From Pelecanus crispus (taxonomy: Eukaryota; Chordata; Aves; Pelecaniformes; Pelecanidae), in the NCBI RefSeq assembly GCF_030463565.1, contig NC_134643.1:120941809-121005808 (forward strand): a DNA stretch of 64,000 nt, read 5' to 3'. Shown piece by piece: positions 1-11,800 of this stretch (position 1 is the first letter of the stretch; each line of letters opens with the position of its first letter). The notes under the pieces are model-generated. The model did not search any database, had not been told where the DNA came from, and worked only from the letters and a program-made list of their open reading frames with translations. Made by a program: the position numbers and the translations under genes.

Positions 1-123
1 CAGTCTCCCCAAGGTAAATAATTAGAAATATTTTACAAATTACTGCTTACTGCAGAACAGTAACAGGGTTGATTGCTTCAGTTCTTTGTAATAACTTTTG
101 CTCCTGAATTCTTCCTTTCGCAG

Positions 124-248
124 CTTTAGAAACTGAACCAGTAAAAGGACAGTGGTTCTACATCAGTGACACCCATGTACAAGCCGTGTCTGCATCGAAA
201 GTGCTGAGCTCGCAAGCTTATCTCCTGTTCTATGAGCGACTGCTGTAA
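124..248 (+). CDS. USP16: USP16 last coding exon (ubiquitin carboxyl-terminal hydrolase 16), C-terminus only
   Basis: This is the final coding exon of a deubiquitinase known to act on histone H2A. An AG acceptor at 122-123 is followed by an open frame that starts two bases into a codon and ends at TAA 246-248. The peptide includes [14 protein letters not shown] and ends [11 protein letters not shown]. It matches the catalytic-domain end of USP16, where the WFYISD..V stretch belongs to the USP fold just after the catalytic His box. Only about 40 residues are in the window; the rest lies upstream. USP16 converges tail to tail with CCT8, as in human 21q. The identification comes from recalled similarity and gene order, both strong. 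Confidence 0.92.
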
Positions 249-460
249 CTCATCTGAGAAGCCTTCATGTATGTGCAGCCATCTTGAAGCAGTCTGAAAG
301 AAGGCAGGGACTTGCAAATCATGTTGCTAAACATTGGAGCTACTGTATACAACTGTGGGAAAAACTTCAGGCTTCTTAGACACACTGACAAATGGTTAAC
401 TTATACTTTTTCCAGTGTTTTCACTACTTTTAAATAAAAGTTTTTTCAAAATTACAGCTT
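249..460 (+). other. USP16: USP16 3' UTR
   Basis: Non-coding sequence follows the USP16 stop and contains a canonical AATAAA at 433-438. Cleavage would be expected about 10-25 nt further on. Further AATAAA hexamers on the same strand at 928-933, 1255-1260 and 2618-2623 could serve longer 3' UTR forms; I cannot tell from sequence whether they are used. Confidence 0.7.
433..438 (+). terminator. USP16: Poly(A) signal of USP16
   Basis: This is the first AATAAA downstream of the USP16 stop codon, 185 nt after it, in AT-rich context. Confidence 0.7.
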
Positions 461-1639
461 TGAGCTTCCATTGAGTAATTTCTGTGTTGGCGCAGACAAG
501 CAACTGCTGCTTTTAGTTTCCTGCAAGTGCTATACATCTTACTTAGCAACTGTTTCACTTTAAAGAGACCAACCATAATTTTGGATTACAGTTATCTCGA
601 CTCTCATCTGTTCCATGTATATTTTTTTAGGACTGGGTTCCAAGGGTATGAAGCTGTTTCTCCCTACGCATCTTAGACCTGAGACAAATTCAGCATCAGC
701 TCGCTCTCTGCTCTCTGTTTATGTCCAGTTTGCAAACTCTCTGGGAATTCTTCTGTGTGGGAACCTTATGCTGGTATTTTGGCAAGGCCGAGAGCTCAGA
801 TCTCTCCTTTTCACTACAGGCACTCCAGCTTAGCCTTTCTGCACGGGAGGGGGTAGAAAACTAGTCCCGCAGTGACTTGTAACTGGAAAGTTCTCCACAG
901 GCTAGGCCTAACATTGGGTTTCACAGAAATAAAATCTTGGCTCCTCCATGCGAGAGCAGCAGCTGCTTACGTTCAGTGCATTTTTCGGAACAGCCTCACT
1001 AAGAAAATGGGCAGTCTTAGGTATTCTTGTTACTCTTACAGTCAGCAGTAGCTCTTGTGCAGCTGACTATATCAGTATGCCAATCCTTCTGAAAACTCGC
1101 TGAGTTTATTTTTCAGCCACACCAGCAACTGAGTGTAAAGCGAGCATTAGTGTAGCCGTTGTATGGCAGCCTTATTTAGGCATAAGATAGTTCCAGACTT
1201 GATTTAGCCTTCCACTCCCTTCTGGCTGTGAAATGGAGTAGCACTGGCAAGAGTAATAAAAGGATTAATTATTGAAGTGGCTTGAATTTCAAGTGCAGTT
1301 CTCCTTTCAAGCTAGCCTGAGATACACAAGCTGTTTACTTTCCAAGAAGACTCTCAACAGGGGCCTTCAGTTGAAAGATGCCAGCACTCTGCATCATGCT
1401 AACTATCACTGGTCAGCATTTATTTTTAAGGCCATTAGAGTGAGATGCAGTTCACTGCTGTCAGGCTGCTGTTCTGAGAGTGTGAAGAAAGGGTGAAGGT
1501 GAAATACATGGACGTAACAAAAATGAACATAGGCATGGACCACAGACCTGCTGCCATACTTATTTCAATACTCATTTGACTTACTACACTCAAATGCTGG
1601 GTAAGGAGCACAATTAAGAGCACAAAGAGCTGCAACAAT
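461..1639. other. Intergenic, USP16-CCT8 convergent gap
   Basis: I see no convincing gene here. Short open frames on both strands (for example 615-833 and 1272-1496) lack protein-like composition and splice context. Two AATAAA hexamers on the plus strand are the only notable signals. Confidence 0.5.
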
Positions 1640-2545
1640 TATAGAGGATGCTTCCTGGTTACATGCTCCCTGCAGCAGGCTCATGGTCGGTCTCCCTCAA
1701 CCACTGTACTGGGTGCAGGTGTCACAATGGTGGGGTGGGCTGTAGATGTAGCATCCTTGAGGAGAGGCCAGGTGTGTCTGATGCCAGACACAGCTGGCTC
1801 CAACAGACCCACCCCAGGGCACAGCTGAGCCCCACAGCCAAGCTGGTGGCACCTTGAGGAAAGGCTGTGTAAGAAAGGGCAAAACACTGCCCAGCAGCGA
1901 GGGGGAAAAGTGTGAGAAACAGCCCTGCGAGCACCCGCGTGAGAGGAGGTGCTCCAGGCGCCCGAGCAGGAATCCCCTGGAGAGACCACGCTGGAGTAGG
2001 TTGTCCCTGCGGCTCATGGAGAGGACCACAGTGGACATCCACACTGCAGCCATGGAGCCCCCAGGCCAGAGCAGGTGGCTGGGGGCCTTGGGGGAAGCTG
2101 CAGCCCAGAGGCTGGCAGGTTTTCCTGCCAGAAACTGCAGGCCATGGAGGACCACACAGGAGCAGTTCTTCCTGATAGACTGCAACCTATGCAGAGGATC
2201 CCCATGCTGAAGAAGGGCTGTACCCCGGGGGCAGGGCAAAGTGTGTGTAGGCAGCCCCCATTCCCCACACCACTCAGGGCCAGGGGGGGGAGGTAGAGGA
2301 ATTGGAAGTGAAGGAGCACTGCTGAGCCTGGGAAGAAGTGAAGAGGAAGGTGGTTTAGTTTTTGTTCTTGTTTCTCACCCTCCAGCAGTATTTTTAATTA
2401 GTAATAAATTAATTTTCCGCACACTGAATCTGGTAAGTGATCTCCCCATCTTTATCGCAGCCCACGAGCTTTTATCGACTTATTTTCCGCCTCTGCCCTG
2501 GTGAGGTAGGGGTACCTGGCAGCCAGCCACTGTCAGCCCACCACA
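1640..2545 (+). repeat. GC-rich repeat, probable avian solo LTR (approximate limits)
   Basis: A GC-rich block sits abruptly in AT-rich flanks. It carries long overlapping open frames on both strands (up to 180 codons at 1697-2239 minus), which is a compositional artefact. Its right end holds a poly(A)-like TAATAAATTAATTTTC near 2400, then GGTAAGTGATCTCCCC and a terminus of the CAGCCCACCACA type at about 2545. That layout is familiar from avian ERV LTRs. The left end is not defined, and I found no target-site duplication. The LTR assignment is inference from remembered repeat style; it could instead be another GC-rich avian repeat. Confidence 0.42.
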
Positions 2546-2639
2546 CCCACACACTGCCATCCCACACACGTGCCTGCAGATTCACATTCTAGGAAAACCC
2601 TCATCATGCTAAGTCCAAATAAAAGGACAGTTAACATTT

Positions 2640-2798
2640 TAACAGTGAGTGAGTACGTTTATTGAAGTGTTTGAAATTCTGCACTCCACTGGACACAGTT
2701 CATAACTTAAAAGGCAAGAGAGCAAAACATTGTGACAGGGTCCAACTGGAATATTAAAAAACTCACATAACCATGTCACTTAAGTACAGTTATATTGT
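2640..2798 (-). other. CCT8: CCT8 3' UTR
   Basis: This sequence runs from the CCT8 TGA to just past its poly(A) signal. The UTR is short, about 150 nt, as expected for a housekeeping gene. Confidence 0.8.
2658..2663 (-). terminator. CCT8: Poly(A) signal of CCT8
   Basis: AATAAA on the minus strand (TTTATT as given), about 136 nt downstream of the CCT8 stop. It is the only AATAAA or ATTAAA hexamer I found on this strand between here and the alternative terminal exon at 3552-3644. Confidence 0.8.
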
Positions 2799-2876
2799 TC
2801 AATCGTTTTGGTCTTCATCCCAATCTTTCTTTCCTGATGGAGGTTTAGGGCCGCCAGCTGGTTTTGCCATAATGAT
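2799..2876 (-). CDS. CCT8: CCT8 exon 15, standard last exon, residues 524-548
   Basis: 78 nt, with acceptor CTTCAAG and stop TGA at 2799-2801. It encodes IIMAKPAGGPKPPSGKK and ends DWDEDQND, the well-known acidic C-terminal tail that points into the folding chamber. Confidence 0.97.
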   Translation of the reverse strand: MIMAKPAGGPKPPSGKKDWDEDQND

Positions 2877-5800
2877 CTTGAAGATAACAGGGAAGTACAA
2901 AAAGATAAGGTTAGAATCAGTCTCCTACTGCACTTACAGCCATATGATGCTGACTGTCAACATTCAGTAAATTCATGCAGTTTCCCTACTCTGAACATAA
3001 GCCAGTGAATATCATTATCCATCTAATTGAGATACTCACAAATTAGTTATTTTTTTCTTGAAAATGGCAGAAGCTAAGCTGTGATATACAAAAGGGCTTT
3101 TGCCTCATTTTTGCATGCAAATGAAGACTGCCATTAGTCTACAGAAAGCGAGTGCTTAAATAAGCTAACGAGTGACTGGTTTACAGGATGCACACTACAG
3201 AAAGCAGAATTATCAGAGCTATTGTTCTCAATTACCGAGTCTAAACATTATACTTTAAAAGCATAAAGTCCACTAGTACTACCACATTAAAAGGCTCATT
3301 TTCTGCACTTGCTATAGTGACAAGTGAGGTAAAAGTAAAACCGCATGTGTCATCCCTTCAATGAACATTTGGGTTTAGGAGTAAAATTCATTTGCAAAGG
3401 CACAAATACAAAATGTAGCAATCAGCAGAGGTAGAACAGCAGTGTTACACATCCTCAAGAGAGTTATCATCTGCCATGTGCTTGTCAATATACTCATGCA
3501 TGCACTCACACACAGATACCTCTCTGCTAGAGAAACAGAGCTTACTGCACGCTATTTTTCAGGCTCATCTTTCCAGTCATCCTTATCCCAATGTCCTTGT
3601 TGCTTAGGGGCTTTTGGACCACCTGCTGTTTTTGCCATAATAATCTACAGAAATTTTACATGCAAATACATTTTTGCTAAAGTTCCACAAAATATATGAA
3701 GTTAAGATTTTTATCATTAAGATTATAACCTCCATTTTTCCTCTAAGATGTATTTTCATGTAAAAACAGTATCTGACAGAAGGTTTCTTGTGTTAAATCT
3801 TGTTCCTAGAATAGTTAGGGTAAGTTTCTGGATACAAGTATCAACTGTCAAATCTTAACAAAAAAAACCCTGAAACATTAATAGCACTCCTATGGAAGCA
3901 GCAACATTGCAACATTCCAAATTATGAGCTCTTGAACAAACTACTTCCTGGCTTTCAGAAATAAATAAACCATGTTTTCAAGTGTCATATTTTTATGCCT
4001 TGCATTCCCACAAGATTCACCCATTTACATTAGTGTTCTGCACATGAAGTTAAAGGTTTCAGTTCAGCCGCTAAATTACTTGTAAGCTTACCTGATCTAC
4101 CCTTAGGACAGTTACTGCTGCATTTGTAGCTAGCTTGATACCCCAGGATTTTCCAAGGTATGTGTCTAATACACCAGCTTCCAACATATCCTTCACAGCA
4201 GCAGCTTCAGCCTATTGGATGGGGAAAAAACATTATTCAAAACCTTCTCAGGCTTCTACCCAGCAAGTTACTGGGTTTTCAAGGTTACAGGTTTAGAACA
4301 AGTTATCATTTTTCTGATCTCATCTTCTCTCTTCAGAAAACCTTCATTCCTAATCCATTAGCAGGAAGACAAAGTAAGTAATTACTAAAGACTATTCTCT
4401 ATCACATTAGTTCAGTATCTCACTGTACCTCCTACATAAGACTATACTACACTGAATTTAACCGCTTGCTGATGAAAAAAACTCCACTTCAGTATTACAA
4501 TTCTAAGAAGTTATTCTTCTAGACTGTGCAACACAGAGCTTCAATGATTTAAATTAATCTATAAATACTTCATGCTGACAGAAGTACTTTTAAATACAAT
4601 CCTGTACTGCAGGGCACCAAGTAATGCGAGAGACTATTTACCTCAATATCAAATCCAACATTTTTGTTCCCTTCCTGATGCACAGCATAAAGTTTGGAGA
4701 TGACTTCGTTAGCCTTTACTCCAGAGTTTTCTGCCAGTGCTCGAGGAATGGCTTCAAATGCCTCAGCAAACTTCTTGATGGCATATTGGTCAAGCCCAGG
4801 ACAAGTCTAAAGTGAAGTTGAAAGCACCAGCATTTCAAAAATCGTAAGATAAGGGAAGCATTTTCCCCCCACATTTTTTATTGATTTATATGCATTAATA
4901 CACATATACATATTATTTTATAGCAAAATATAAATATTTTTTCATAAGTCATATATATCGAAGTACATGTATATGTATATACGTGTGTGTATACACAAAA
5001 AACTAAAAGTCGAAAAGCCCATTTGCTGTACCTCTCCATAAGATGTGATCTGCTTGGCTAATTCGATCTCTGTTGCACCACCTCCAGGAACAAGACGTTT
5101 ATCCTGTGAACAGACCATCCCAAAACACAGCATTTTGCTAAAAGCATCATATTAATTTTCACTTTATAGAATTTATATACTCTATCAAGAATGCGACAGA
5201 ACTTTATCCCACACAGACTTATTAAGAATCCACTTCAGAACAAACATGCATTTAAGAGAAATCTACCAGAATTTACTCATTCATTCCAGATGTCTTTGAA
5301 GAAAAATAGCTTCTTTTGTTAAAAGCAAAATAATAATGCAGCTGGTTTTGCGTCTGGGGTTTTTGGGGTTTCGGGGGTTTCATTTGTTTGGTTTTTTAAA
5401 AAAAGTAATTTCAACTCTTGGCTAACTAGTAATAAACTTCCTAGATTTTCTCATCTTTTCCATTAACTTGCTGGGAAGTATCATGCAGGAAACTGATCTA
5501 CTGTACTGTATTGTTTAATATGTCAACAGGTATCACAAGGTGCTGGGGTTTTTGTTTTGTTTTAAATTAAGCATTTTGTATATCCTTTGGCAAACTAGCA
5601 TTCACTTAAGAACTCCCATCCTTTTAAACAGAAAAGTAATCATCATAAATCTTAAGTCAGGACCACTCCTGGACACAATGCTCAGTCTATAGCTGTTTCT
5701 GTACTCTAAATCAATGTGCATGTCTTGGTATGTACAGGACATTAAGCGTCAAATAGAAGTTTAGCATTTTTTACATGCCACCTTCTGAGTAAATACACAA

Positions 5801-8800
5801 ACTTTTGTATTAAAAAAAAAAAAAAAAGGAAAGAAGAATATTCAAGTCCACAAAAGCTGCTCAGAAAAAACTTAAAAGAACTGAGTTCTTTCATCTGTAA
5901 AGCGTATCTGTAGTATGCGGAGGTAGCATGTCTTGTCACCAATGAATTAGAAATTTAGTCTGCAACCAGTCAGTTCCTCCTGATCCCCAGTGACAAACAA
6001 AGCTATCCAGCTTTTCTTCTGTGCCTGGTTTCCAAGGAACATTACAAAACATTTAGAGAAAACAGTCAAGAGATGACTGCCATTAGAAAGTGGTACAACT
6101 AATCTATCTTCAAGAACTCACTCATTGCTGGAAAACTGAGTGCAGTACCTGCTCAGCACTATCTTTTATGTCAGCAACAATCTTCTTTACACAGCCCTCT
6201 ATACCTCGATGCTACACAGCCTTCTCTACACCTCAAGAAGGCTCCTAAGCTGATAATGTAAGTATCTGCTACAGCCTTTATCACAAATGAGCACAAAGCA
6301 AGTACCAGCCTTGCCTCAAACTGATCCATAGCTCAGTTTTGATAACTGTAGTGTTCTGGTTACTTACCCTTGTGAGTATTTTGAAAGTATTTACACCATC
6401 ATCCACTGCTCTCTCTATGTCATCCATCAGATTGTCTGTAGATCCACGAATGAGTATGGTAGAAATGGCACCATCCTCCTTTTCTGTTCAGAAATACATG
6501 TGCATTACTTAAGTTTGTTAGATGTAAACCACATACAAACATCATACTTCTAGAACAGTAGCATTAGGAGTTCTACAGAACATACGTACCATGTTTAAAC
6601 ACAACTACTTGTGTATCCCCAACCTCTGATAAATAGACACTATCGCAGTGACCCATTTCTTCTAGAGTAGGGGGAGTCTGGAAAGAAAAACAAGAGTTAA
6701 AAAGTGAACCTGCTCATCAGTACTCTCCCTTCTGCTCCTCATTTGAAAAGTCCATACCAGTCTGGGTAGGGCTGTTGCACTAACAGTTTTACAGAGTCTT
6801 CTCAGATCCCACTTCGAGTTCAACCTTTAAAAACAAAAACAGTCATTCTAATAACAGGTTTCCAGAACAAATGTCAACAAATACGCATATTCTCTTAACT
6901 TGGCAGCATTTTGTAAACGAACGACATCTAACAGAATTTACTGCATCACGTCATAAAATCCACTCACCTATTTTTTCAAGTTATAATTATCTATTTTCAC
7001 GATGCTATGCAAAGACTATTTCCCAAAAATCTAAAAACAAGTAAGTAGTTCAGATACATGGAAATTATCAAACTTCATCTTCTAGTATGTAAGACTTGAA
7101 CTGATGTTTACAACACCCCTATAATAATCCTTCATTGTTATGCAAGAGATTACAGTATCATGCTCCATTTATAGAAGTTCAAACTTTTTGGACACCACCA
7201 CCAGAGTTACAGCTTGCAACAAAGGACCACTTATTTGTGTGAGATGTGAGAGCTGCTGCTGCTGACTTTTATGTTTTGCAGAATATATTTCAAGGACACA
7301 CAAACATGCTTTATTTATAGGTAAGAAGATTTAAGGCCCGCAAAAATGACAGCAAAGTATTAAGAATTAGTTCTTCCATCCATCAATAAACTAGTGATGC
7401 ACGGAGGCACATCTCATCATTGCTAAAGCATCACATGAGGACTGTGACCAGGAAGAACCGTTATGGTGTAGTCTTGAGGCCACATCCCTCTTCACTAGAT
7501 CCACAAATTTTTATATTCTTGATTTCAGTTGTGCTATAAAGGCACTTAAACCAAAACAACGGTACCATATACACAAGTTACTCTCCAGTTAGCTGTCATA
7601 CAGAGGTGAAATACTATCAAAAAACATAAGCTATGAAACAACTGAATTGTAGCTCAGGTTTTGATCCACTAGAAAACCAAACTGTCTGCAATATTTTGTT
7701 TCTAATTCGTTTGAGGCAAGAGACAATATGGCAAGTACATTTCATAAACCTGGTAGATCAAATGTTTTTATGCTCTTCTAGTACTTACCTGACTAACATA
7801 AGATTGTATTTGTTGGCATAATGAAGTGCCATGTCTGCCACTTTGCCACCTGTTACTACTACATTTGCACCACTATCAGCGATAGCTTTGACTTGCAAAT
7901 CCATTAGGTTTTCTTCTCCCTTACTGAAATTCATCAGTTCTTCAGCATTCTTTATAAGTACGGTGCCCTAGTAAAACACATACACTGTTATCAATTCAGT
8001 GTTAACTACATGCCTAAAAGTTTTTGACTAACCATTTCGCCTACCAACGTATCCATAAACCTCAAGTTATCCTATTTTATAGTGCTCCCACCCTTCCCAG
8101 GCAATGGGGTAAAACAAGTCAAAAAAGGCAATTCTAGCATTCCTGCACAACCTTGAGGTTCAGACGTTCTAGCATGTAGCTTGGCTCAAATAACCCAACG
8201 AAACCAACACCACTTCCCCAACCCCAAAAACCCTGTAAAGCAAAATTAGGTTCAGATGTTTTCTATGAACTTTTTTAAACTAATGAACTCAATATTAACA
8301 AAAATATCTCGAACACCAAGTGTCAAGAATACTTATTTATTTAGATAAGTCTAAAAATAAGAGCACATGAGCATAAATAGACACGTAACTTATTTTGAGC
8401 TTCTACATACCTTAGTTTCAGTTATCATACCATCAAAAGGGCAGGAATACACAGCTATTTTTGCATCTTTGACAGAAGTAACATCTCCTTCAGTTTCTTT
8501 TTTAAAAACCATTCCATGCAGTACTGAGGAAGCAGAGATACCAGCACCCTGAAAGGAAAGAAATGGAAAGGGGGAAAGTCATAAGTTTGATCATTTACTG
8601 CCAGAAAGCTGCACTACCCTTTATGAAAAGCAGTCCTTACATTTATTTGAATGTAGCAACCTAAGTTTTCATTGCAGCACCAAGAAATAAGACTTAAGCT
8701 GATTTAGCAACATCAACATTGTCTTGCACATTCCCATTTTAAGATTAGTTGGTGGGCCAGGTTAAGGCCTATGATGTTCATTTTCTATGCTCAACTTGTT

Positions 8801-11800
8801 TTGTATTTATTAGCAGGGAAAAGACACAGGAGGAAATTCATAGTAGATACAAACTTGTTCCAATCCTACATACCATACTGAGACCTAACAAAAAGAACCA
8901 AGATCAGATGGCTACATTTCTGCCAGCTTGCATCTTAGCCTAATCTTGTGACTGCTTCTGCAGCAAAGATGCAATCAGCATCCTTGCGTATAATTAGGTT
9001 AATGTATCTGATTCAGCATAAACTTTCAATGTAAAGTATTTTTGTTTCTGAAAGCTGCTTCTGGGCGCTAAACAAGGAATGTAAAGACCAATTTCCAAAA
9101 CTTACCATGCATGCCGCAACACAAGAGAGATTAGAATTGAACTTTGAAAGTGCTTTTTCTAAAACCTAAAAATTAACTTTTATTAAACTGTTTACCTTAA
9201 TAATAAAGTAAAGCTAGCTACGTCCAACTTACCACAATTTTGCACACTCTGATATTATCAACATTGAAATGACCAGAATCAGGAAGAATAGAAACTGTTT
9301 GGGGGGGAAAAAAAAAAAGAAAAAAAAAAAGAATGAATTTGTCTTGTTTCATGAATAAAGTAGAACACAACCACCACAAATAATGCCTGGAGTTTTTCTG
9401 AAGTACTAAAACTCAATGGTTTGAGATGCCTGCCTAAATTTAAGGCAATTACAGTCTGCTAATAACCCGCATCAGGAGAAACAGAAATTTTGTTTTTACA
9501 ATGTAGTAATCAGAAAGCAACATCTACTCAGGCTGCTCAGTTAAATAAAGTCCGAATATCCATTTAGGCATGTACATTCAAGAATGAAATCTGATCCAGA
9601 ATATTTTGAGGAAACACTTGAACTAGACATGAAAGTTTTTTCTTGGAAATCTAAAGGGAGAAAACAACTCTACACAACTAAAGTCTTGCTTCCATTGTTC
9701 TGTGGCTGAGACTAGTAACAGCTTATCTGAAGTGTAATACATCTTCCTAATGATAAAAAAAAAAAAAGAATAAGAAAGATGGATTTCTGCTTTAAAAAGT
9801 CTAGAAAGCTATTTCTATAAACATTTAGTAGAAAACACAAACCTTTTCTGAGCCTCAGTGCCAATGAAAAGTTCAACACGAGAAAGGTTGTACTCATTTC
9901 AGAGGCTAAAGCATTCTATCCAATTCAACCTGATAAACTAACTATACCTTTTATCTTACATGAAGATACTAGTAATGGTCATAAGCAAACCTACTCAGTT
10001 TTTGAGATGCACGCACACACACCTGTTCTTGTCCACTTACCACAGGCCTGAGCAATAAGCTTTGACAAAAATTGTTCATTGCCATATTGTTTGCTCATCA
10101 CTGAGGTGTGCAACAAAGATGCCACTTCTTCAACGTCTCGAAGGTTCTTTGCAGAACAGCACACCAAGTCTGGAAGAATTTCTAGGGCTTTCTTGCAAGC
10201 CTTTTCATATCCTTCAATCACCTGTGCAACAAACAATAAATATTCACTACACCACTTCACTATGCATTCATACTGCTTATATCTCCTTTTTGAAGGGCCA
10301 CAGAACATTAATAAATGCCAAAGCTTACAAGGGAAGCAAGCAATCACAAGCAGCAAAACATACACTGTTCCTCTCCATACATCTCTCTCAAAAAATTAAT
10401 TCAAAAGGAAGCAGACAATTCACAATGTTATGACCCAAGAATACTGACCAACAGCAGCCTGAGTTCAAGCTATGTGAATTGTAATAACAATATAACTTGC
10501 CTCTGACACTGATAACCCCATCCTCAGAAGGTCTTCTGCTAGCTCCAGAAGAACTCCAGCAAAAACAAGGACAAAGTTTGTTCCATCTCCAACTTCTTGC
10601 TCTTGCATGTGGGAAGCCATCACAAGCATTTTTGCAGCAGGATGCTGGACCTTTAAAAAAAGTTACACATCTTACTTACTAACATCCCACCTAGACCACA
10701 GCTCCAGGTTTTTCTGTTCATCCAGTATAAGCTCTCCTATTTCAAATTGTATCTAAAGATACTAAGAATGCACAAATTAGGAAAAGAAAGCAGCACAGAT
10801 TATCTTAATTGGCTAACTTCCCTAATAAGCAAAAGTACAAACATAATGGGGGGGGGGGGGGGGGCAGGCGGGGATCAGGAGAACACAGCAACCACCAACA
10901 CTGGGAGGTTAACACAACAGCTATTTCATTCGGCCTTCCAAACACTGTATTGTCTAGCCATACCCTCTTCTAAATCTACACTGGTTTTAGGGAAAAAAAA
11001 AAAGTAGGCAATTATTAAGCATCTCCTGCAACTACTTAATGCTGCTTTACAAAAGAGTTCCTCACAGTGGATATAGCCCATTGACTTCACTCAAATCCAG
11101 TGAAAAATGTAAATGACATATGTAAATGACAAATGACATATGTAAATCATCTGGCAGGGTGACATGTATTTCCTTATTAACATTCAGAACCATAGCAGCT
11201 CATGAACAGAAACACTAGTTCACAACTGACATCTTCTGAAGCAAGAAAACTTACCTCCAGCTCTCTCAAGATAGTAGCAGCATCATTTGTAACAAAAAGC
11301 TTCTCCAGGTGATTGATAACCATTTTGTTCATTCCTAACAGGGGAAAAAAAATTAAAAATAATCTTGTACAGAGATACTGTTTCTTAACTTTCAGATACA
11401 TCTTACACATTAAAACGATAGCCCTATTGATCATTCAAGAACCAAAAAGATTTTTGCAAAATAACACTTGGGAGCGTGCGACATTAAAGAGAAATCAGTA
11501 ATTTCTGAATAAGCAGCTCTCTCTTCAGAAATATTAGTACATCATTTAATTAATTGATACTGGAGAACACCTTTTGTTTTGGTATATCTGACTGGACATG
11601 GTTTGGTTATGTTCTTTATGACTACCTACCAAGTTACTGTCTTTCCTTTAATTTTTGTAGGTCTTCCATATAGCAGTAAGACAGCAAAGAGGACACAGTA
11701 ACTGGTATAAAAACCTGGCAAAGGCAGGTACATTGTGTGTAACTTCAGAGCTAACCAAACAAAGTCTGATCTGTATAACCACAAAGACTATATGTAGAGT

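Noticed and set aside
1697-2239. 180-codon minus-strand frame
   Set aside because: It overlaps several other frames in a GC-rich, repeat-like block and has no recognisable domain or splice context.
7380-7450. ATGATGA-like C box in a CCT8 intron, possible C/D snoRNA
   Set aside because: No CTGA D box at a suitable distance and no terminal stem.
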